Below, piece after piece: positions 18,370-27,916 of a stretch of DNA of 57,964 nt (the stretch's first letter is position 1; every line of letters starts with the position of its first letter). Both the position numbers and the translations under genes were made by a program. The notes beneath the pieces are model-generated. The model was not told the DNA's origin. It saw nothing but the letters and a program-made list of their open reading frames with translations, and did not search any database. The DNA lies in assembly GCF_030408035.1 (NCBI RefSeq), contig NZ_JASDCF010000020.1, positions 1 through 57,964 on the forward strand. Reading direction: 5' to 3'. Source of the DNA: Psychrobacter sp. APC 3426 (GTDB lineage Bacteria > Pseudomonadota > Gammaproteobacteria > Pseudomonadales > Moraxellaceae).

Positions 18370-19197
18370 TTATTTCTTCTTGGCGCGACGGCGGATGATC
18401 ATGTTGTCAGTACGCTTATTATGACGCGTTTTAAGTCCTTTAGACTTCTGACCCCAAGGGCTAGTAGGATGGCGACCTTTGTTACGACCTTCACCACCAC
18501 CATGTGGGTGATCAACCGGGTTCATAGCGACACCACGAACAGAAGGACGAACACCGCGCCAACGTGAAGCACCGGCTTTACCAAGTGATTTCAAGTTGTT
18601 TTCAGTGTTAGATACTTCACCAATAACAGCACGGCAATTTACGTGTACACGGCGAGTTTCGCCTGAACGCATACGTAGGATTGCGTAGATACCGTCACGA
18701 CCTAGTAGCTGAACGCTGGCACCCGCAGAACGAGCCATCTGTGCACCTTTACCGATTTTTAATTCGATATTGTGAATCACAGTACCCAATGGGATGTTTT
18801 TCAGCGGTAAACAGTTACCTGGACGAATTGGAGAGTTTTCACCTGACATTACTGTATCACCAACTGCTTGTTTTTTAGCAGCAATGATGTAACGACGTTC
18901 GCCATCAGCGTACTTAAGTAATGCAATATGTGCAGTACGGTTAGGATCGTATTCGATACGCTCTACCGTTGCTGGAATATTATCTTTAGTACGTTTGAAA
19001 TCGATAATACGATAATGTTGCTTATGACCACCACCAATATGGCGAGTAGTTATACGGCCATTATTGTTACGACCACCTGACTTACTTTTTGATTCGAGAA
19101 GCGCTGCATAAGGACGACCTTTGTAAAGGTGTGGATGCACCACTTTTTCAACAAAACGACGGCCTGGTGATGTTGGCTTTGCTTTTACGATAGGCAT
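18370..19197 (-). CDS. rplB: 50S ribosomal protein L2
   Basis: L2 (275 residues) is one of the most conserved proteins of the peptidyl transferase region. It begins [19 protein letters not shown] and carries the invariant [16 protein letters not shown] segment near residue 225, including the His linked to catalytic-centre function. The C-terminus is strongly basic. The gene lies 11 bp after rplW in standard S10 order. Confidence 0.99.
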   Translation of the reverse strand: MPIVKAKPTSPGRRFVEKVVHPHLYKGRPYAALLESKSKSGGRNNNGRITTRHIGGGHKQHYRIIDFKRTKDNIPATVERIEYDPNRTAHIALLKYADGERRYIIAAKKQAVGDTVMSGENSPIRPGNCLPLKNIPLGTVIHNIELKIGKGAQMARSAGASVQLLGRDGIYAILRMRSGETRRVHVNCRAVIGEVSNTENNLKSLGKAGASRWRGVRPSVRGVAMNPVDHPHGGGEGRNKGRHPTSPWGQKSKGLKTRHNKRTDNMIIRRRAKKK

Positions 19198-19208
19198 GAG
19201 TGTAATCC

Positions 19209-19559
19209 TTATTCGTTGTTCGCTGTTTCACTAGTAGAATCAGTAGTATTCGCTACTTCTTCACCAGCATCAGCCATTTGTACATCTTGACCAGCTTTTA
19301 AGGTAACATAGGCTTTTTTATAATCATTACGACGGCCGATGCTCTTACCAAAACGCTTTGTCTTACCTTTAACATTCAAAGTGTTTACTTTTAAAACTTC
19401 AACGCCTTCAAACATCATCTCAACTGCTTTTTTGACTTCTAGCTTAGTAGCATTAGAATCAATTTTAAATACCTGTACACCAAGTGAGTCGCCAAGCATT
19501 TGAGATTTTTCTGAGAATACAGGTCCTCTTAAGACCTGATAAAGTCTTGCGTTATTCAT
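19209..19559 (-). CDS. rplW: 50S ribosomal protein L23
   Basis: L23 at the tunnel exit is the docking site for trigger factor and SRP. The 116-residue protein shows [16 protein letters not shown] and [25 protein letters not shown]. The last 20 residues are an acidic Ser/Thr/Asn-rich extension absent from the roughly 100-residue E. coli protein. Its ATG overlaps the rplD stop by 4 bp. Confidence 0.97.
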   Translation of the reverse strand: MNNARLYQVLRGPVFSEKSQMLGDSLGVQVFKIDSNATKLEVKKAVEMMFEGVEVLKVNTLNVKGKTKRFGKSIGRRNDYKKAYVTLKAGQDVQMADAGEEVANTTDSTSETANNE

Positions 19560-20158
19560 GCTAGTGCTTCCTCAAATTGTTTCGCAGCTTCAACTGACAT
19601 GATTACTTTGTCAAAAGCAATCAAGCTCACTGGATCCACTTCGTTTGTACCAAGTACATTGACGTGTGGGATGTTGCGAGCAGCTAAGTATAAGTTTTCG
19701 TCAACTTCTTTGGTGACGATTAGTGCACGAGGTGCGCCTAAATCATTCAACTTTGCGATCAGCTCTTTGGTCTTAGGTGCAGAAATACTTAGCTCTTCAA
19801 CCAAGATCAAACGATCTTGACGAATCAATTCGGCTAGGATGCACTGCATAGCACCGCGATACATTTTACGGTTTACTTTTTGTGACCAATCTTGTGGTTT
19901 TGCAGCGAATGCACGACCACCAGAACGCCAGATTGGGCTACGAATAGAGCCTGCACGAGCGCGACCAGTACCTTTTTGGCGCCATGGCTTAATGCCACCG
20001 CCAGAAACTTCGGCACGGGTTTTTTGCGCACGTGTACCTTGGCGAGCACCAGCAAGATATGCGGTGACGACTTGATGCACTAATGCTTCGTTGAATTCAC
20101 GACCAAAAGCCGTATCAGAAAGCTCAACCGCCGCACCTGTAACTGTTTTTAAATCCAC
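19556..20158 (-). CDS. rplD: 50S ribosomal protein L4
   Basis: L4 (200 residues) reaches into the exit tunnel; in E. coli it also shuts off its own S10 operon by attenuation and translational repression. The tunnel loop shows [34 protein letters not shown] at about 40-70, a typical L4 signature. It lies 14 bp after rplC and overlaps rplW by 4 bp. Whether the S10 leader here responds to L4 is unknown. Confidence 0.98.
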   Translation of the reverse strand: MDLKTVTGAAVELSDTAFGREFNEALVHQVVTAYLAGARQGTRAQKTRAEVSGGGIKPWRQKGTGRARAGSIRSPIWRSGGRAFAAKPQDWSQKVNRKMYRGAMQCILAELIRQDRLILVEELSISAPKTKELIAKLNDLGAPRALIVTKEVDENLYLAARNIPHVNVLGTNEVDPVSLIAFDKVIMSVEAAKQFEEALA

Positions 20159-20172
20159 GTTAATCCCCTTGC

Positions 20173-20811
20173 TTAGGCTTTGACTGACGGACGTACGATG
20201 ACATCGCCACCGGTGGCACCTGGGATAGCACCCTTGATGACAATTAACCCTTTCTCGGCATCTACTGATATCACTTCTAGGCCCTGAACAGTAACGCGTT
20301 TGTTACCCATCTGACCTGGCATTTTTTTGCCTTTGAAGACTTTACCTGGTGACTGGTTCTGACCAGTTGAACCAAGCGCACGGTGAGATACTGAGTTACC
20401 ATGGGTGGCATCTTGCATGCTGAAGTTATGACGCTTCACGCCGCCTTGAAAGCCTTTACCTTTACTTTGTCCTGTGACATCAACCATCTGACCTTGTTCG
20501 AACAAGTCAGCTAGGATCTCACCGCCAATCTCACGACCTTCAAGATCGCTATCATTGACACGAAATTCCCAAACACCACGACCAGCTGCAACGCCAGCTT
20601 TCGCGAAGTGACCTTTTTGTGCGGCTGTTACGCGGCTGTCACGACGGGTACCTGTGGTGATTTGGATGGCTTGATAACCATCTACATCAGTATTTTTTAC
20701 TTGAGTAATGCGGTTTGCATCGACCTCAACCACTGTTACAGGGATAGATGCGCCTGTTTCAGTGAAGACACGGGTCATGCCGCATTTTTTACCGACTAAA
20801 CCGATCGCCAT
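20173..20811 (-). CDS. rplC: 50S ribosomal protein L3
   Basis: L3 (212 residues) is an early assembly protein reaching the peptidyl transferase centre. It starts [20 protein letters not shown] and has the conserved [48 protein letters not shown] core, which holds the Gln methylated in E. coli (in GNSVSHR…GSTGQ). It lies 49 bp after rpsJ. Confidence 0.98.
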   Translation of the reverse strand: MAIGLVGKKCGMTRVFTETGASIPVTVVEVDANRITQVKNTDVDGYQAIQITTGTRRDSRVTAAQKGHFAKAGVAAGRGVWEFRVNDSDLEGREIGGEILADLFEQGQMVDVTGQSKGKGFQGGVKRHNFSMQDATHGNSVSHRALGSTGQNQSPGKVFKGKKMPGQMGNKRVTVQGLEVISVDAEKGLIVIKGAIPGATGGDVIVRPSVKA

Positions 20812-20860
20812 TTTAGACCTCTTTATATCTTATATTAATGGGTTGGGTGTGTAATGTGCA

Positions 20861-21172
20861 TTAACCCAAAGCAATTTGAACGTCAACACCCGCCGCTAAA
20901 TCTAATTTCATTAGCGCGTCCACAGTTTTGTCAGTAGGTTGAACGATATCAACCATACGCTTGTGGGTACGGATTTCGTACTGGTCACGAGCGTCTTTGT
21001 TAACGTGTGGTGAGGTTAGAACGTTGAAACGCTCAATGCGAGTCGGCAACGGTACAGGACCACAAACTTGCGCACCGGTGCGCTTTGCAGTATCGACAAT
21101 CTCTTGGGCCGACTGATCAATCAGACGATGATCAAATGACTTGAGACGGATACGGATTCTCTGGTTAGCCAT
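20861..21172 (-). CDS. rpsJ: 30S ribosomal protein S10 (NusE)
   Basis: S10 (103 residues) is a head protein of the small subunit and also acts as NusE in antitermination with NusB. It shows [21 protein letters not shown] and the [37 protein letters not shown] core. It is the first gene of the S10 cluster; upstream is a leader of about 275 nt with a strong promoter. The genes of the str operon (rpsL, rpsG, fusA, tuf), often adjacent, are not in this window. Confidence 0.98.
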   Translation of the reverse strand: MANQRIRIRLKSFDHRLIDQSAQEIVDTAKRTGAQVCGPVPLPTRIERFNVLTSPHVNKDARDQYEIRTHKRMVDIVQPTDKTVDALMKLDLAAGVDVQIALG

Positions 21173-21569
21173 GCCAGCAAGCTCCTAATATGGGCCTTTG
21201 TCATTCTTGCGCTGCAAGATTATGATCAAAAGCCGTTTGGTTAAAGATTTACTTCAAGCGGCTTCCCATTCTTTACAGAATCTGTTCTTCGAGAGAACCA
21301 GCAGCGTGCTAAAAGCAAAATAGTTTAAAGCCCCGCCAACCCTCCTATTTATTGGAAAGCAGCAAAGGCATAATGAAATAGTGCTAGAAACGATGCTCTA
21401 GCTGTCATAGCGCCAGCTGTTTTATTGGCTGCGCATATATAATTCAGTGGTGTATATTATACATAGTATTTTGTTCATTGCAAGAGCAATATCTATGGTG
21501 ATTCAAGATATTACGCTTTATAAACAACTCATTTTACTAATTATAAGTTATCAACTATTCGGTAAGATT
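21173..21569. other. Long S10-operon leader region
   Basis: 397 bp between rpsJ and the rng stop. On the minus strand it holds the S10 promoter (21456-21483), a leader of about 275 nt, and near rpsJ an AAGCCG / CGGCTTTT stem (about 21229-21264) that could be an attenuator. E. coli has an L4-sensitive leader at the same place; sequence alone does not prove the same mechanism here. No ORF is seen. Confidence 0.5.
21456..21483 (-). promoter_or_regulatory. Putative S10 operon promoter
   Basis: Minus-strand TTGCAA (21478-21483), a 16-bp spacer and a perfect TATAAT (21456-21461). It is the best promoter-like match in the window and is placed to drive rpsJ and the ribosomal cluster. Confidence 0.75.
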
Positions 21570-23180
21570 TCAGTCTAAAACAATATCATATTGCTCTTGG
21601 GTATAAAGATTTTCAACGTCAAAGGTAATGACCCTACCCAGTAAATACTCCAAATCTGCCACAGTATCCGACTCTGACGTCAGCAGCAAGTCAATGACCG
21701 CTGCGTGAGCCACGACAGTAAACTTTTTAGGCGAGTTGTAGGTACGAGCGCAGCGCATAATTTCGCGAAATATCTCGAAGCAAACTGTCTCGGCTGTTTT
21801 GACAAAGCCGCGTCCTTGACAGGTCGAACACGGTTCACACAGCTGCTGACCGAGCGATTCACGGGTACGTTTACGGGTCATCTCTACCAAGCCAAGCTCA
21901 CTGACTTGGGTGATTTTGGTCTTGGCATAATCTTGCGTCAGTTGCGACTGTAAGCTTTCAAGCACATCGTCTTTGTGTTGCTGCTCAAGCATATCGATAA
22001 AGTCTAGGATAATAATGCCGCCTAGGTTGCGCAGGCGTAATTGACGAGCAATGGCATGAGTGGCTTCGAGGTTGGTCTTATAAACCGTATCTTCTAGTGA
22101 GCGACCACCGACAAACGAGCCTGTATTGACATCTATCGTCGTCATCGCTTCGGTTTGATCGATAATGAGATAACCGCCCGACTTTAGGTCGACGCGGCGC
22201 TTCAAGGCATCGCGTAAGTCATCTTCAACACGGTGTACATCAAAGAGTGATTGCTCTGCCGTGTAGTGAACGATGCGATCATAAACAAATGGCACAAACT
22301 CTTTGGCAAAATATCTTACTTGCTCATATATCTGGGTGTTATCAATAATAACCTTTTCAGTACCAGCATGTACTAGGTCTCGAATAGAGCGCAGTGGCAG
22401 TGAGAGCTCCTGATAAATCAACTCTGAGCTTTGATGATGATTAATCTCTTGACGACGTGCACAAATAGTTCGCCACAGCTGCAGCAGATAATAAATATCC
22501 TCTTCAAGCTTATCAACCGGCACACGTTCAGCAGCGGTACGCGCAATGAGACCACCCTTTAGATTGACGGTCTGCATCAAACTCGTAAGCTCTGTCTTTA
22601 AACGCGTACGCTCTTCTTCACCATCGATACGCTGCGATATACCGATGTGGTCACTCGATGGCAGATAAACCAAGTAACGTGACGGTAGTGAGATATTGGT
22701 GGTTAAGCGAGCGCCCTTGCTGCCCAGCTGATCTTTGGTAACTTGCACAAGAATACGTTGGCTTTCATGCAAACGATGTTGGATAAGTGTCTTAGAGACC
22801 GGAACAACCTCAGTGCTTTGCGCACTGACCACAGGCGGTGTGACTGCCAAGCTATCCGCAGTATCCAATATATCAGCGTTGCCTGTATTGACACTTTCCT
22901 CTTTAGTGCTAACGTCAACTATTTTGTTTTTGTTATCTGCTGCGGCACGCGGCTCACGCTGCATATCATTGACATGTAAAAACGCTGTCCGTGACTGACC
23001 GATATCAACGAAAGCCGCTTGCATGCCCGGTAATACACGTACGACTGTGCCTAGATAGATATTACCAACCAAACCCAGTTTATGATGACGTTCAATATAA
23101 ATCTCGCCCAAAATCCCGTTGTCTAGCACAGCAACGCGGGACTCCATTGGACTAATATTAATCAGCAGCTCTTCGGACAT
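21570..23180 (-). CDS. rng: Ribonuclease G
   Basis: RNase G processes the 5' end of 16S rRNA and decays some mRNAs. The 536-residue protein has the S1 domain (GNIYLGTVVRVLPGMQAAFV, about 39-58), catalytic aspartates in MTTIDVNTGSFVGG and ILDFIDM, and the CEPCSTCQGRG zinc-link cysteines. It lacks the long C-terminal scaffold of RNase E. E. coli RNase G is 489 residues; here a low-complexity Ser/Thr/Val insertion at about 75-128 interrupts the S1 region. It closes the mreBCD-maf-rng cluster, the same order as in E. coli. Confidence 0.95.
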   Translation of the reverse strand: MSEELLINISPMESRVAVLDNGILGEIYIERHHKLGLVGNIYLGTVVRVLPGMQAAFVDIGQSRTAFLHVNDMQREPRAAADNKNKIVDVSTKEESVNTGNADILDTADSLAVTPPVVSAQSTEVVPVSKTLIQHRLHESQRILVQVTKDQLGSKGARLTTNISLPSRYLVYLPSSDHIGISQRIDGEEERTRLKTELTSLMQTVNLKGGLIARTAAERVPVDKLEEDIYYLLQLWRTICARRQEINHHQSSELIYQELSLPLRSIRDLVHAGTEKVIIDNTQIYEQVRYFAKEFVPFVYDRIVHYTAEQSLFDVHRVEDDLRDALKRRVDLKSGGYLIIDQTEAMTTIDVNTGSFVGGRSLEDTVYKTNLEATHAIARQLRLRNLGGIIILDFIDMLEQQHKDDVLESLQSQLTQDYAKTKITQVSELGLVEMTRKRTRESLGQQLCEPCSTCQGRGFVKTAETVCFEIFREIMRCARTYNSPKKFTVVAHAAVIDLLLTSESDTVADLEYLLGRVITFDVENLYTQEQYDIVLD

Positions 23181-23341
23181 AATGTTTTCTCTTATCTCTC
23201 AGCTTTCTTGTTAGACGTTCATCGTCTATTAGGCTTACAGTGTAACAAATGCACCTTGCTCTTGCCCATTACCCTACCGTGTCATTATGTGCATAAGGGC
23301 TAGCCACTCATTTCTAGTGAATTGACAACCTCGGCTCCACC

Positions 23342-24028
23342 CTATTGGCTATCTTTATCTTGCATCTCTCTAATAAGCGCCAATGTTTGTGAAAGCGGTA
23401 AGCCAACGACATTGGTATAGCTGCCATTAATGCGGCTTACCCAGGCAGCACCTAAGCCCTGAATGCCATAACCACCCGCTTTATCCGCAGGTTCGCCAGT
23501 TTCCCAATACTCACTCATCATCTCTCTAGTTAGGGGAATAAACCTGACGTCTGTACGCTCAGTAATTTGTTTCTGATTTACTTTTTGAAGCGTTGCTTCA
23601 AGGTTTGGCTGACTCGTTTGCTGATTGACAAGCTTAGCCTCGTTAGGCATTAACTGTACTTGGGTAGCTTGAACTGCTGTCCATACTTCGTGAACGTTAT
23701 CAGACATTTGCTGCCACATCTCATAAGCGTGCTCACGGTCAATGGGTTTGACTAACACGGTCTGCCCATCTGGCAATACCCCAATGGTATCGGATGTCAA
23801 AATAATAAGCGACTCAGAATCTTTACTTGAATCGATAACAGTCGTGTCATTCAGCTTTTGTATCGCCGCCTCGGCTTTGGTCGCGACCATACGCTCGATA
23901 TAATCTTTGGGTGTTTCATTGTCATACGGTGTTTCATCGATATCGACGCTTAAAGTCGTAAAATCCAATTGCGCTCTTTTTAATAGCTCACGGCGACGCG
24001 GCGAGCCAGATGCTAAAATGAGTTCCAT
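23342..24028 (-). CDS. maf: Maf-type nucleoside triphosphate pyrophosphatase
   Basis: Maf proteins hydrolyse non-canonical or modified nucleotides (dTTP/UTP for the YhdE subgroup). The 228-residue protein begins MELILASGSPRRRELLKR, the conserved nucleotide-binding SGSPRR motif, with the SDTIG segment in LILTSDTIGVLPDG and GYGIQGLGAAWVSRINGSYTNVVGLPL near the end. An insertion of about 25 residues around 120-150 makes it longer than the roughly 197-residue E. coli YhdE. Its position between mreD and rng matches yhdE, so the YhdE subgroup is likely. Confidence 0.92.
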   Translation of the reverse strand: MELILASGSPRRRELLKRAQLDFTTLSVDIDETPYDNETPKDYIERMVATKAEAAIQKLNDTTVIDSSKDSESLIILTSDTIGVLPDGQTVLVKPIDREHAYEMWQQMSDNVHEVWTAVQATQVQLMPNEAKLVNQQTSQPNLEATLQKVNQKQITERTDVRFIPLTREMMSEYWETGEPADKAGGYGIQGLGAAWVSRINGSYTNVVGLPLSQTLALIREMQDKDSQ

Positions 24029-24176
24029 CGCTATTCTCTTATTTTATATATTTATATTTGCACGCTGTTAATCACGGGAGGGTTAGGCTTATGATCAGCA
24101 AAAGCAGCTATCTGTAGAATCAGTTGTTTGGAGTAGCAATTATCATGACAAAAAAGTGGCCATGACTAAGCAAGCA

Positions 24177-24662
24177 TCAACGAGCAAACTTGCGCAACAC
24201 TAAAAGCACCAGAGGCCAGCTGATGATGCTCATCAATAGCGACAAGGCAGATTGGGCGATAAAGGTGTTTTGAATAAACATCTGTAGTACCCATAAGGTC
24301 AGCTGAAATATCAGCAAACTTAGACTGGCTATCACCCATGCACTAATGGTATTTAATTGCCTAATATAAATACTGGTAATCTTGATAAAAAAGGCGCTGA
24401 CGACAGCGGCAAAGGCTTGCTGTCCTAAATGTGTATCCATTAATAGATCAGCAATCAAGCCAATGGTAAATGCGGTAAAGATACCAACATAGCGCGGCTG
24501 AAAGAGTAGCCAAAATACCAACACCATCATCATTACCATGGGCCGCAGGGTCGCCATGCTAGGACTTAAGGGGTAGACGCTGAGTGAGGAGGCAAGGACA
24601 AAGCTTACAATAATGACCGCAATCAATAGTACCGTTGCATTCTCAGAATCAGGATACGACAT
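24177..24662 (-). CDS. mreD: Rod-shape-determining protein MreD
   Basis: MreD (161 residues) is a small inner-membrane partner of MreC and MreB in the elongasome. About five hydrophobic segments are visible, with the family-type stretch RPMVMMMVLVFWLLFQPRYVG followed by GLIADLLMDTHLGQQAF. The sequence family is weakly conserved, but the place directly after mreC and before maf makes the call firm. It has no soluble domain. Confidence 0.93.
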   Translation of the reverse strand: MSYPDSENATVLLIAVIIVSFVLASSLSVYPLSPSMATLRPMVMMMVLVFWLLFQPRYVGIFTAFTIGLIADLLMDTHLGQQAFAAVVSAFFIKITSIYIRQLNTISAWVIASLSLLIFQLTLWVLQMFIQNTFIAQSALSLLMSIISWPLVLLVLRKFAR

Positions 24663-24823
24663 GGGTACTTACCTTAGCGAGTAGTAGCGGCTGCTATTAT
24701 ATGGTTTGTTGGTTGATATAAGAATGAACAGATTAGCGTCTGTAGAACAGCAAAGTTATAGCCAGTGACAACACAGTCTAGCGAGTAGGTGCCTAGGATT
24801 ACTCTATCATTTTTTTATAATTG

Positions 24824-25678
24824 CTAATTGATGACGGTGTTATTTTTATTTATCAGTTTGTCCTGTAGTACCAACACATAAGCATTATCGATAAAGTTGG
24901 CAGCGGGCGTCACCTCTATACTTCTAAAGTTGTCCGCTTGCGTGTCTGCAACATGAGCGATACGACCGACGCGGTAGCCTGCAGGAATACGGCCGCCCAA
25001 CCCTGATGAGACCAGCTCATCACCAACGCGCACGTCTGAGGTTTTGAAGACATAATTTAGACTTAAAGAGCTTGGTATGCCTTGGCCAGTGACAATAGCA
25101 CGTTGACCAGTACGCTTGACCGTCACAGCTACTGACTGCTGCTCATCGGTAATCAATAACAAGCGACTGGTATTGGGATAAACGTTGATAATCTGCCCTA
25201 AAATACCGTCTTCGTCGATGACCGTTTGCCCGACTTGCACGCCGTCTTGTGCACCTTTATTGAGTACCACAATTTGTCTGAGTAAATTGGTATCGGTACC
25301 GATGACTTGTGCCAAATTGAGATCGAACTGCTCAGGTTTTGTGGTCGACAAGATACCTTGGAGGCGAGCATTTTGTGCCAAGATATAATCTTGCTGCTGG
25401 AGTTTGGCTTGCGCGTGAATAAGCTGCGACTTTAATTGCATGTTTTCGCGGCGCAATGCTTCTTTTGACTGTAAGCTACCACTTGCCCAGTGCTTGGCGT
25501 AACTTGGTAATAAAGACAGCTCGTAAATCGGCTGCATCGCTGCATGGCTGGTATTGCGTACTGGGTTAAACCATCCGGCATTTTTGCTATCAAACCACAT
25601 CAATATCGAAGCCACTATCAATACAATAGCAGTCTTGCGAAGTGATAACGGCCGGCGCGCAAAAATACTTGGAATCAT
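24824..25678 (-). CDS. mreC: Cell shape-determining protein MreC
   Basis: MreC (284 residues) links the cytoplasmic MreB filament to periplasmic wall synthases. It has one N-terminal transmembrane segment (about 15-29), a coiled coil near 68-105 (SKEALRRENMQLKSQLIHAQ) and a beta-rich periplasmic domain with IDEDGILGQIINVYPNTSRLLLITD. It lies between mreB and mreD on the same strand with gaps of 161-197 bp, wide enough for their own promoters. Confidence 0.95.
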   Translation of the reverse strand: MIPSIFARRPLSLRKTAIVLIVASILMWFDSKNAGWFNPVRNTSHAAMQPIYELSLLPSYAKHWASGSLQSKEALRRENMQLKSQLIHAQAKLQQQDYILAQNARLQGILSTTKPEQFDLNLAQVIGTDTNLLRQIVVLNKGAQDGVQVGQTVIDEDGILGQIINVYPNTSRLLLITDEQQSVAVTVKRTGQRAIVTGQGIPSSLSLNYVFKTSDVRVGDELVSSGLGGRIPAGYRVGRIAHVADTQADNFRSIEVTPAANFIDNAYVLVLQDKLINKNNTVIN

Positions 25679-25875
25679 AAATTGTCTAATATAGAGGGTA
25701 TAAAGAGGATCTAAAATAAGCAGTAGCCACTACTGGATAGTCGCATGAATGAATATAATTAAAGGCAGCGCAACTGGCTACCTTTAATTTCATATCTTTA
25801 TAACCCGATGTTTCATCTTAGTCGTAGCTAAGCATCGTGGACTCTCAAAAACGATACAACTTCGCTCAAAGCCGC

Positions 25876-26904
25876 TTAAACAAAAATCATGTTCAAGCTT
25901 TTGTTATTGATAAAATCAAGCGCAATACCACCACCACGACTAACGCAGGTTAATGGATCTTCTGCGACAGTCACAGGTAGGCCTGTCTCTTTTGAGATGA
26001 GCTTATCTAAGTCACGTAGTAGCGCACCGCCACCCGTTAAGACAATTCCGCGCTCTGCGATATCTGATGATAGCTCAGGCGGCGTCTGCTCCAGTGCCGC
26101 TTTTACCGCACTGACGATACCGCTTAATGGATCACTTAGCGCTTTTTGCACTTCTTCTGAATTAACCGTAAAGGTTTTTGGCACGCCTTCTGCCATGCTA
26201 CGACCGCGAACCTCCACTTCTAACTGGCTGTCTTCGTTTAATGCAGAGCCTACTTCTTGCTTGATACGTTCAGCAGTCGTCTCACCAATCACGCAACCAT
26301 GGGTACGGCGTACGTGAGTAATGATGGCTTCGTCAAACATATCGCCACCGATACGAATCGACTCCGCGTAGACGCAACCTGACAAGGCGATAACGGCAAT
26401 CTCAGTGGTGCCACCACCGATATCGACCACCATTGAACCACTGGCTTCATGTACTGGCATGCCAGCACCGATAGCCGCTGCCATTGGCTCTTCTAGCAAC
26501 AATACTTTATTAGCGCCTGCTGATGATACCGCTTCACGAATGGCCTTTCGTTCAACCAGAGTAGACTTACAAGGAACACAAACCACGACATTAGGCTCTG
26601 CCATAAAACGCTTGGCTTTTACCTTAGTGATAAAATGCTTCAGCATCTTTTGTGTCACTTCAAAATCCGCAATCACGCCGTCTTTTAATGGACGAATCGC
26701 TGTGATATTGGCTGGCGTACGACCAAGCATCTGCTTAGCATCGATACCAACAGCTGCGACGGTAGGGTTTTGAGTACGATTACTTCGTAACGCGACCACC
26801 GTAGGCTCGTCAAGTACGACGCCTTTATTAGGAATAAAGATTAGGGTGTTCGCAGTACCGAGGTCGATAGCGATATTATTTGATAAAAATCCAAACAGGT
26901 TCAT
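25876..26904 (-). CDS. mreB: Rod-shape-determining actin-like protein MreB
   Basis: MreB (342 residues) forms membrane-bound actin-like filaments that guide lateral wall synthesis. It starts [20 protein letters not shown] (phosphate-1 motif), with [18 protein letters not shown] (phosphate-2) and [15 protein letters not shown] (adenosine motif). It is the first gene of the mre cluster. The Shine-Dalgarno (GGA about 10 bases upstream) is weak, but the family start leaves no other choice. Presence of mreBCD implies a rod or coccobacillus. Confidence 0.98.
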   Translation of the reverse strand: MNLFGFLSNNIAIDLGTANTLIFIPNKGVVLDEPTVVALRSNRTQNPTVAAVGIDAKQMLGRTPANITAIRPLKDGVIADFEVTQKMLKHFITKVKAKRFMAEPNVVVCVPCKSTLVERKAIREAVSSAGANKVLLLEEPMAAAIGAGMPVHEASGSMVVDIGGGTTEIAVIALSGCVYAESIRIGGDMFDEAIITHVRRTHGCVIGETTAERIKQEVGSALNEDSQLEVEVRGRSMAEGVPKTFTVNSEEVQKALSDPLSGIVSAVKAALEQTPPELSSDIAERGIVLTGGGALLRDLDKLISKETGLPVTVAEDPLTCVSRGGGIALDFINNKSLNMIFV

Positions 26905-27531
26905 GACTAATATATCCAGCGTCTTACGAATGAGGCGAATGAGATTGACTGAGGTGTTACTCGTCAGTGTTGAGCAGGTCGTCGATAGACATTATTTGTG
27001 GCGAAAATGGCAGCTCGCAACAAGTCAAACCTAAGCAATAATGATGAAATGAAAAAACTGAGCTAAATTATACCGATTTGGCTCAAAAAAAACACAGATA
27101 TTTGCATCAGTACGTCAGGATTTTGGTCTAAGACGCTAAAAGTTGTTACAAAATTTGAAATAGCAGTCAATGCCATTCGACTTAATGAAACATCATTTAA
27201 TTCAATAACTAACAAGGCTCTAGCGGCAGCAGAGAATTTTGCTTAGCAGCAGGTGCATACTGTAACGTATTTCAGCAGGTAATGGGTAAGCAATTAGAAA
27301 TGAAACATTAACTATACGGTCAGTTTTGCAAATCATTCTATCTTGGTTGATATTCTGCATCAATCATGCGGCCTGCTCTGTAAACTTGGGTCAGATGCTT
27401 TATAATAAGCCAACTCTATAAACAATCTTATTTTTATTAGTCATCTATTATCGGTAGTCATTTATTAATAACCACCTATTATAATAGTTACCAATCTACT
27501 CTAACAAAAACTGTCCTTTATTGGAGAAACT
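26905..27531. other. Divergent intergenic region between mreB and gatC
   Basis: 627 bp between two divergent operons, without an ORF of note. It holds a putative mreB -10 (27067-27072) and, on the plus strand, a TATAAT (27480-27485) about 45 bp before gatC whose upstream hexamer is poor. Several short A/T-rich repeats (TAGTCATNTATTAT-like) lie at 27440-27485. No RNA gene was recognised. Confidence 0.5.
27067..27094 (-). promoter_or_regulatory. Putative mreB promoter
   Basis: A perfect TATAAT on the minus strand (27067-27072) lies about 165 bp upstream of mreB. The -35 region is only T-rich (TGTTTT, spacer 16), so the call rests mainly on the -10 element. Confidence 0.35.
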
Positions 27532-27846
27532 ATGTCACAGCAACCAGCATCGTCTGACAACACCGTCAGCCGTGAAGAAATATTAGAAGTTGCCAACCTT
27601 GCCCGTTTAGGTGTTGATGAGAATACCGCCAGCAGTTACGCCGACGATATCAGCAAGGTATTAAAACTCATGCAAACCTTGGGTAATGTTGATACAACTG
27701 ATATCAAACCATTATCAAACATCCATGAGGTTTGCCAAGAGTTGCGTGCTGACGTTGCCAAACACGACATCAACCGCGAACGCAACCAATCAGTCGCGCC
27801 TGCTGTTGAAGGCGGCTTGTATCTGGTACCACAAGTGATTGAATAA
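27532..27846 (+). CDS. gatC: Asp/Glu-tRNA amidotransferase subunit C
   Basis: GatC (104 residues) is the small subunit that holds GatA and GatB together in the amidotransferase that converts Glu-tRNA(Gln) and Asp-tRNA(Asn) to the amidated forms. The family pattern ILEVANLARLGVDENTASSYADDISKVL is clear. TTGGAG lies 7 bases before the ATG. It starts the gatCAB cluster, 70 bp before gatA. Confidence 0.95.
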   Translation: MSQQPASSDNTVSREEILEVANLARLGVDENTASSYADDISKVLKLMQTLGNVDTTDIKPLSNIHEVCQELRADVAKHDINRERNQSVAPAVEGGLYLVPQVIE

Positions 27847-27916
27847 TTTGTTCTCTTTATTTGTGCCTTTATTTTATCCTATTTTATGCTATTAACATTT
27901 TGACGGACGACACCCT

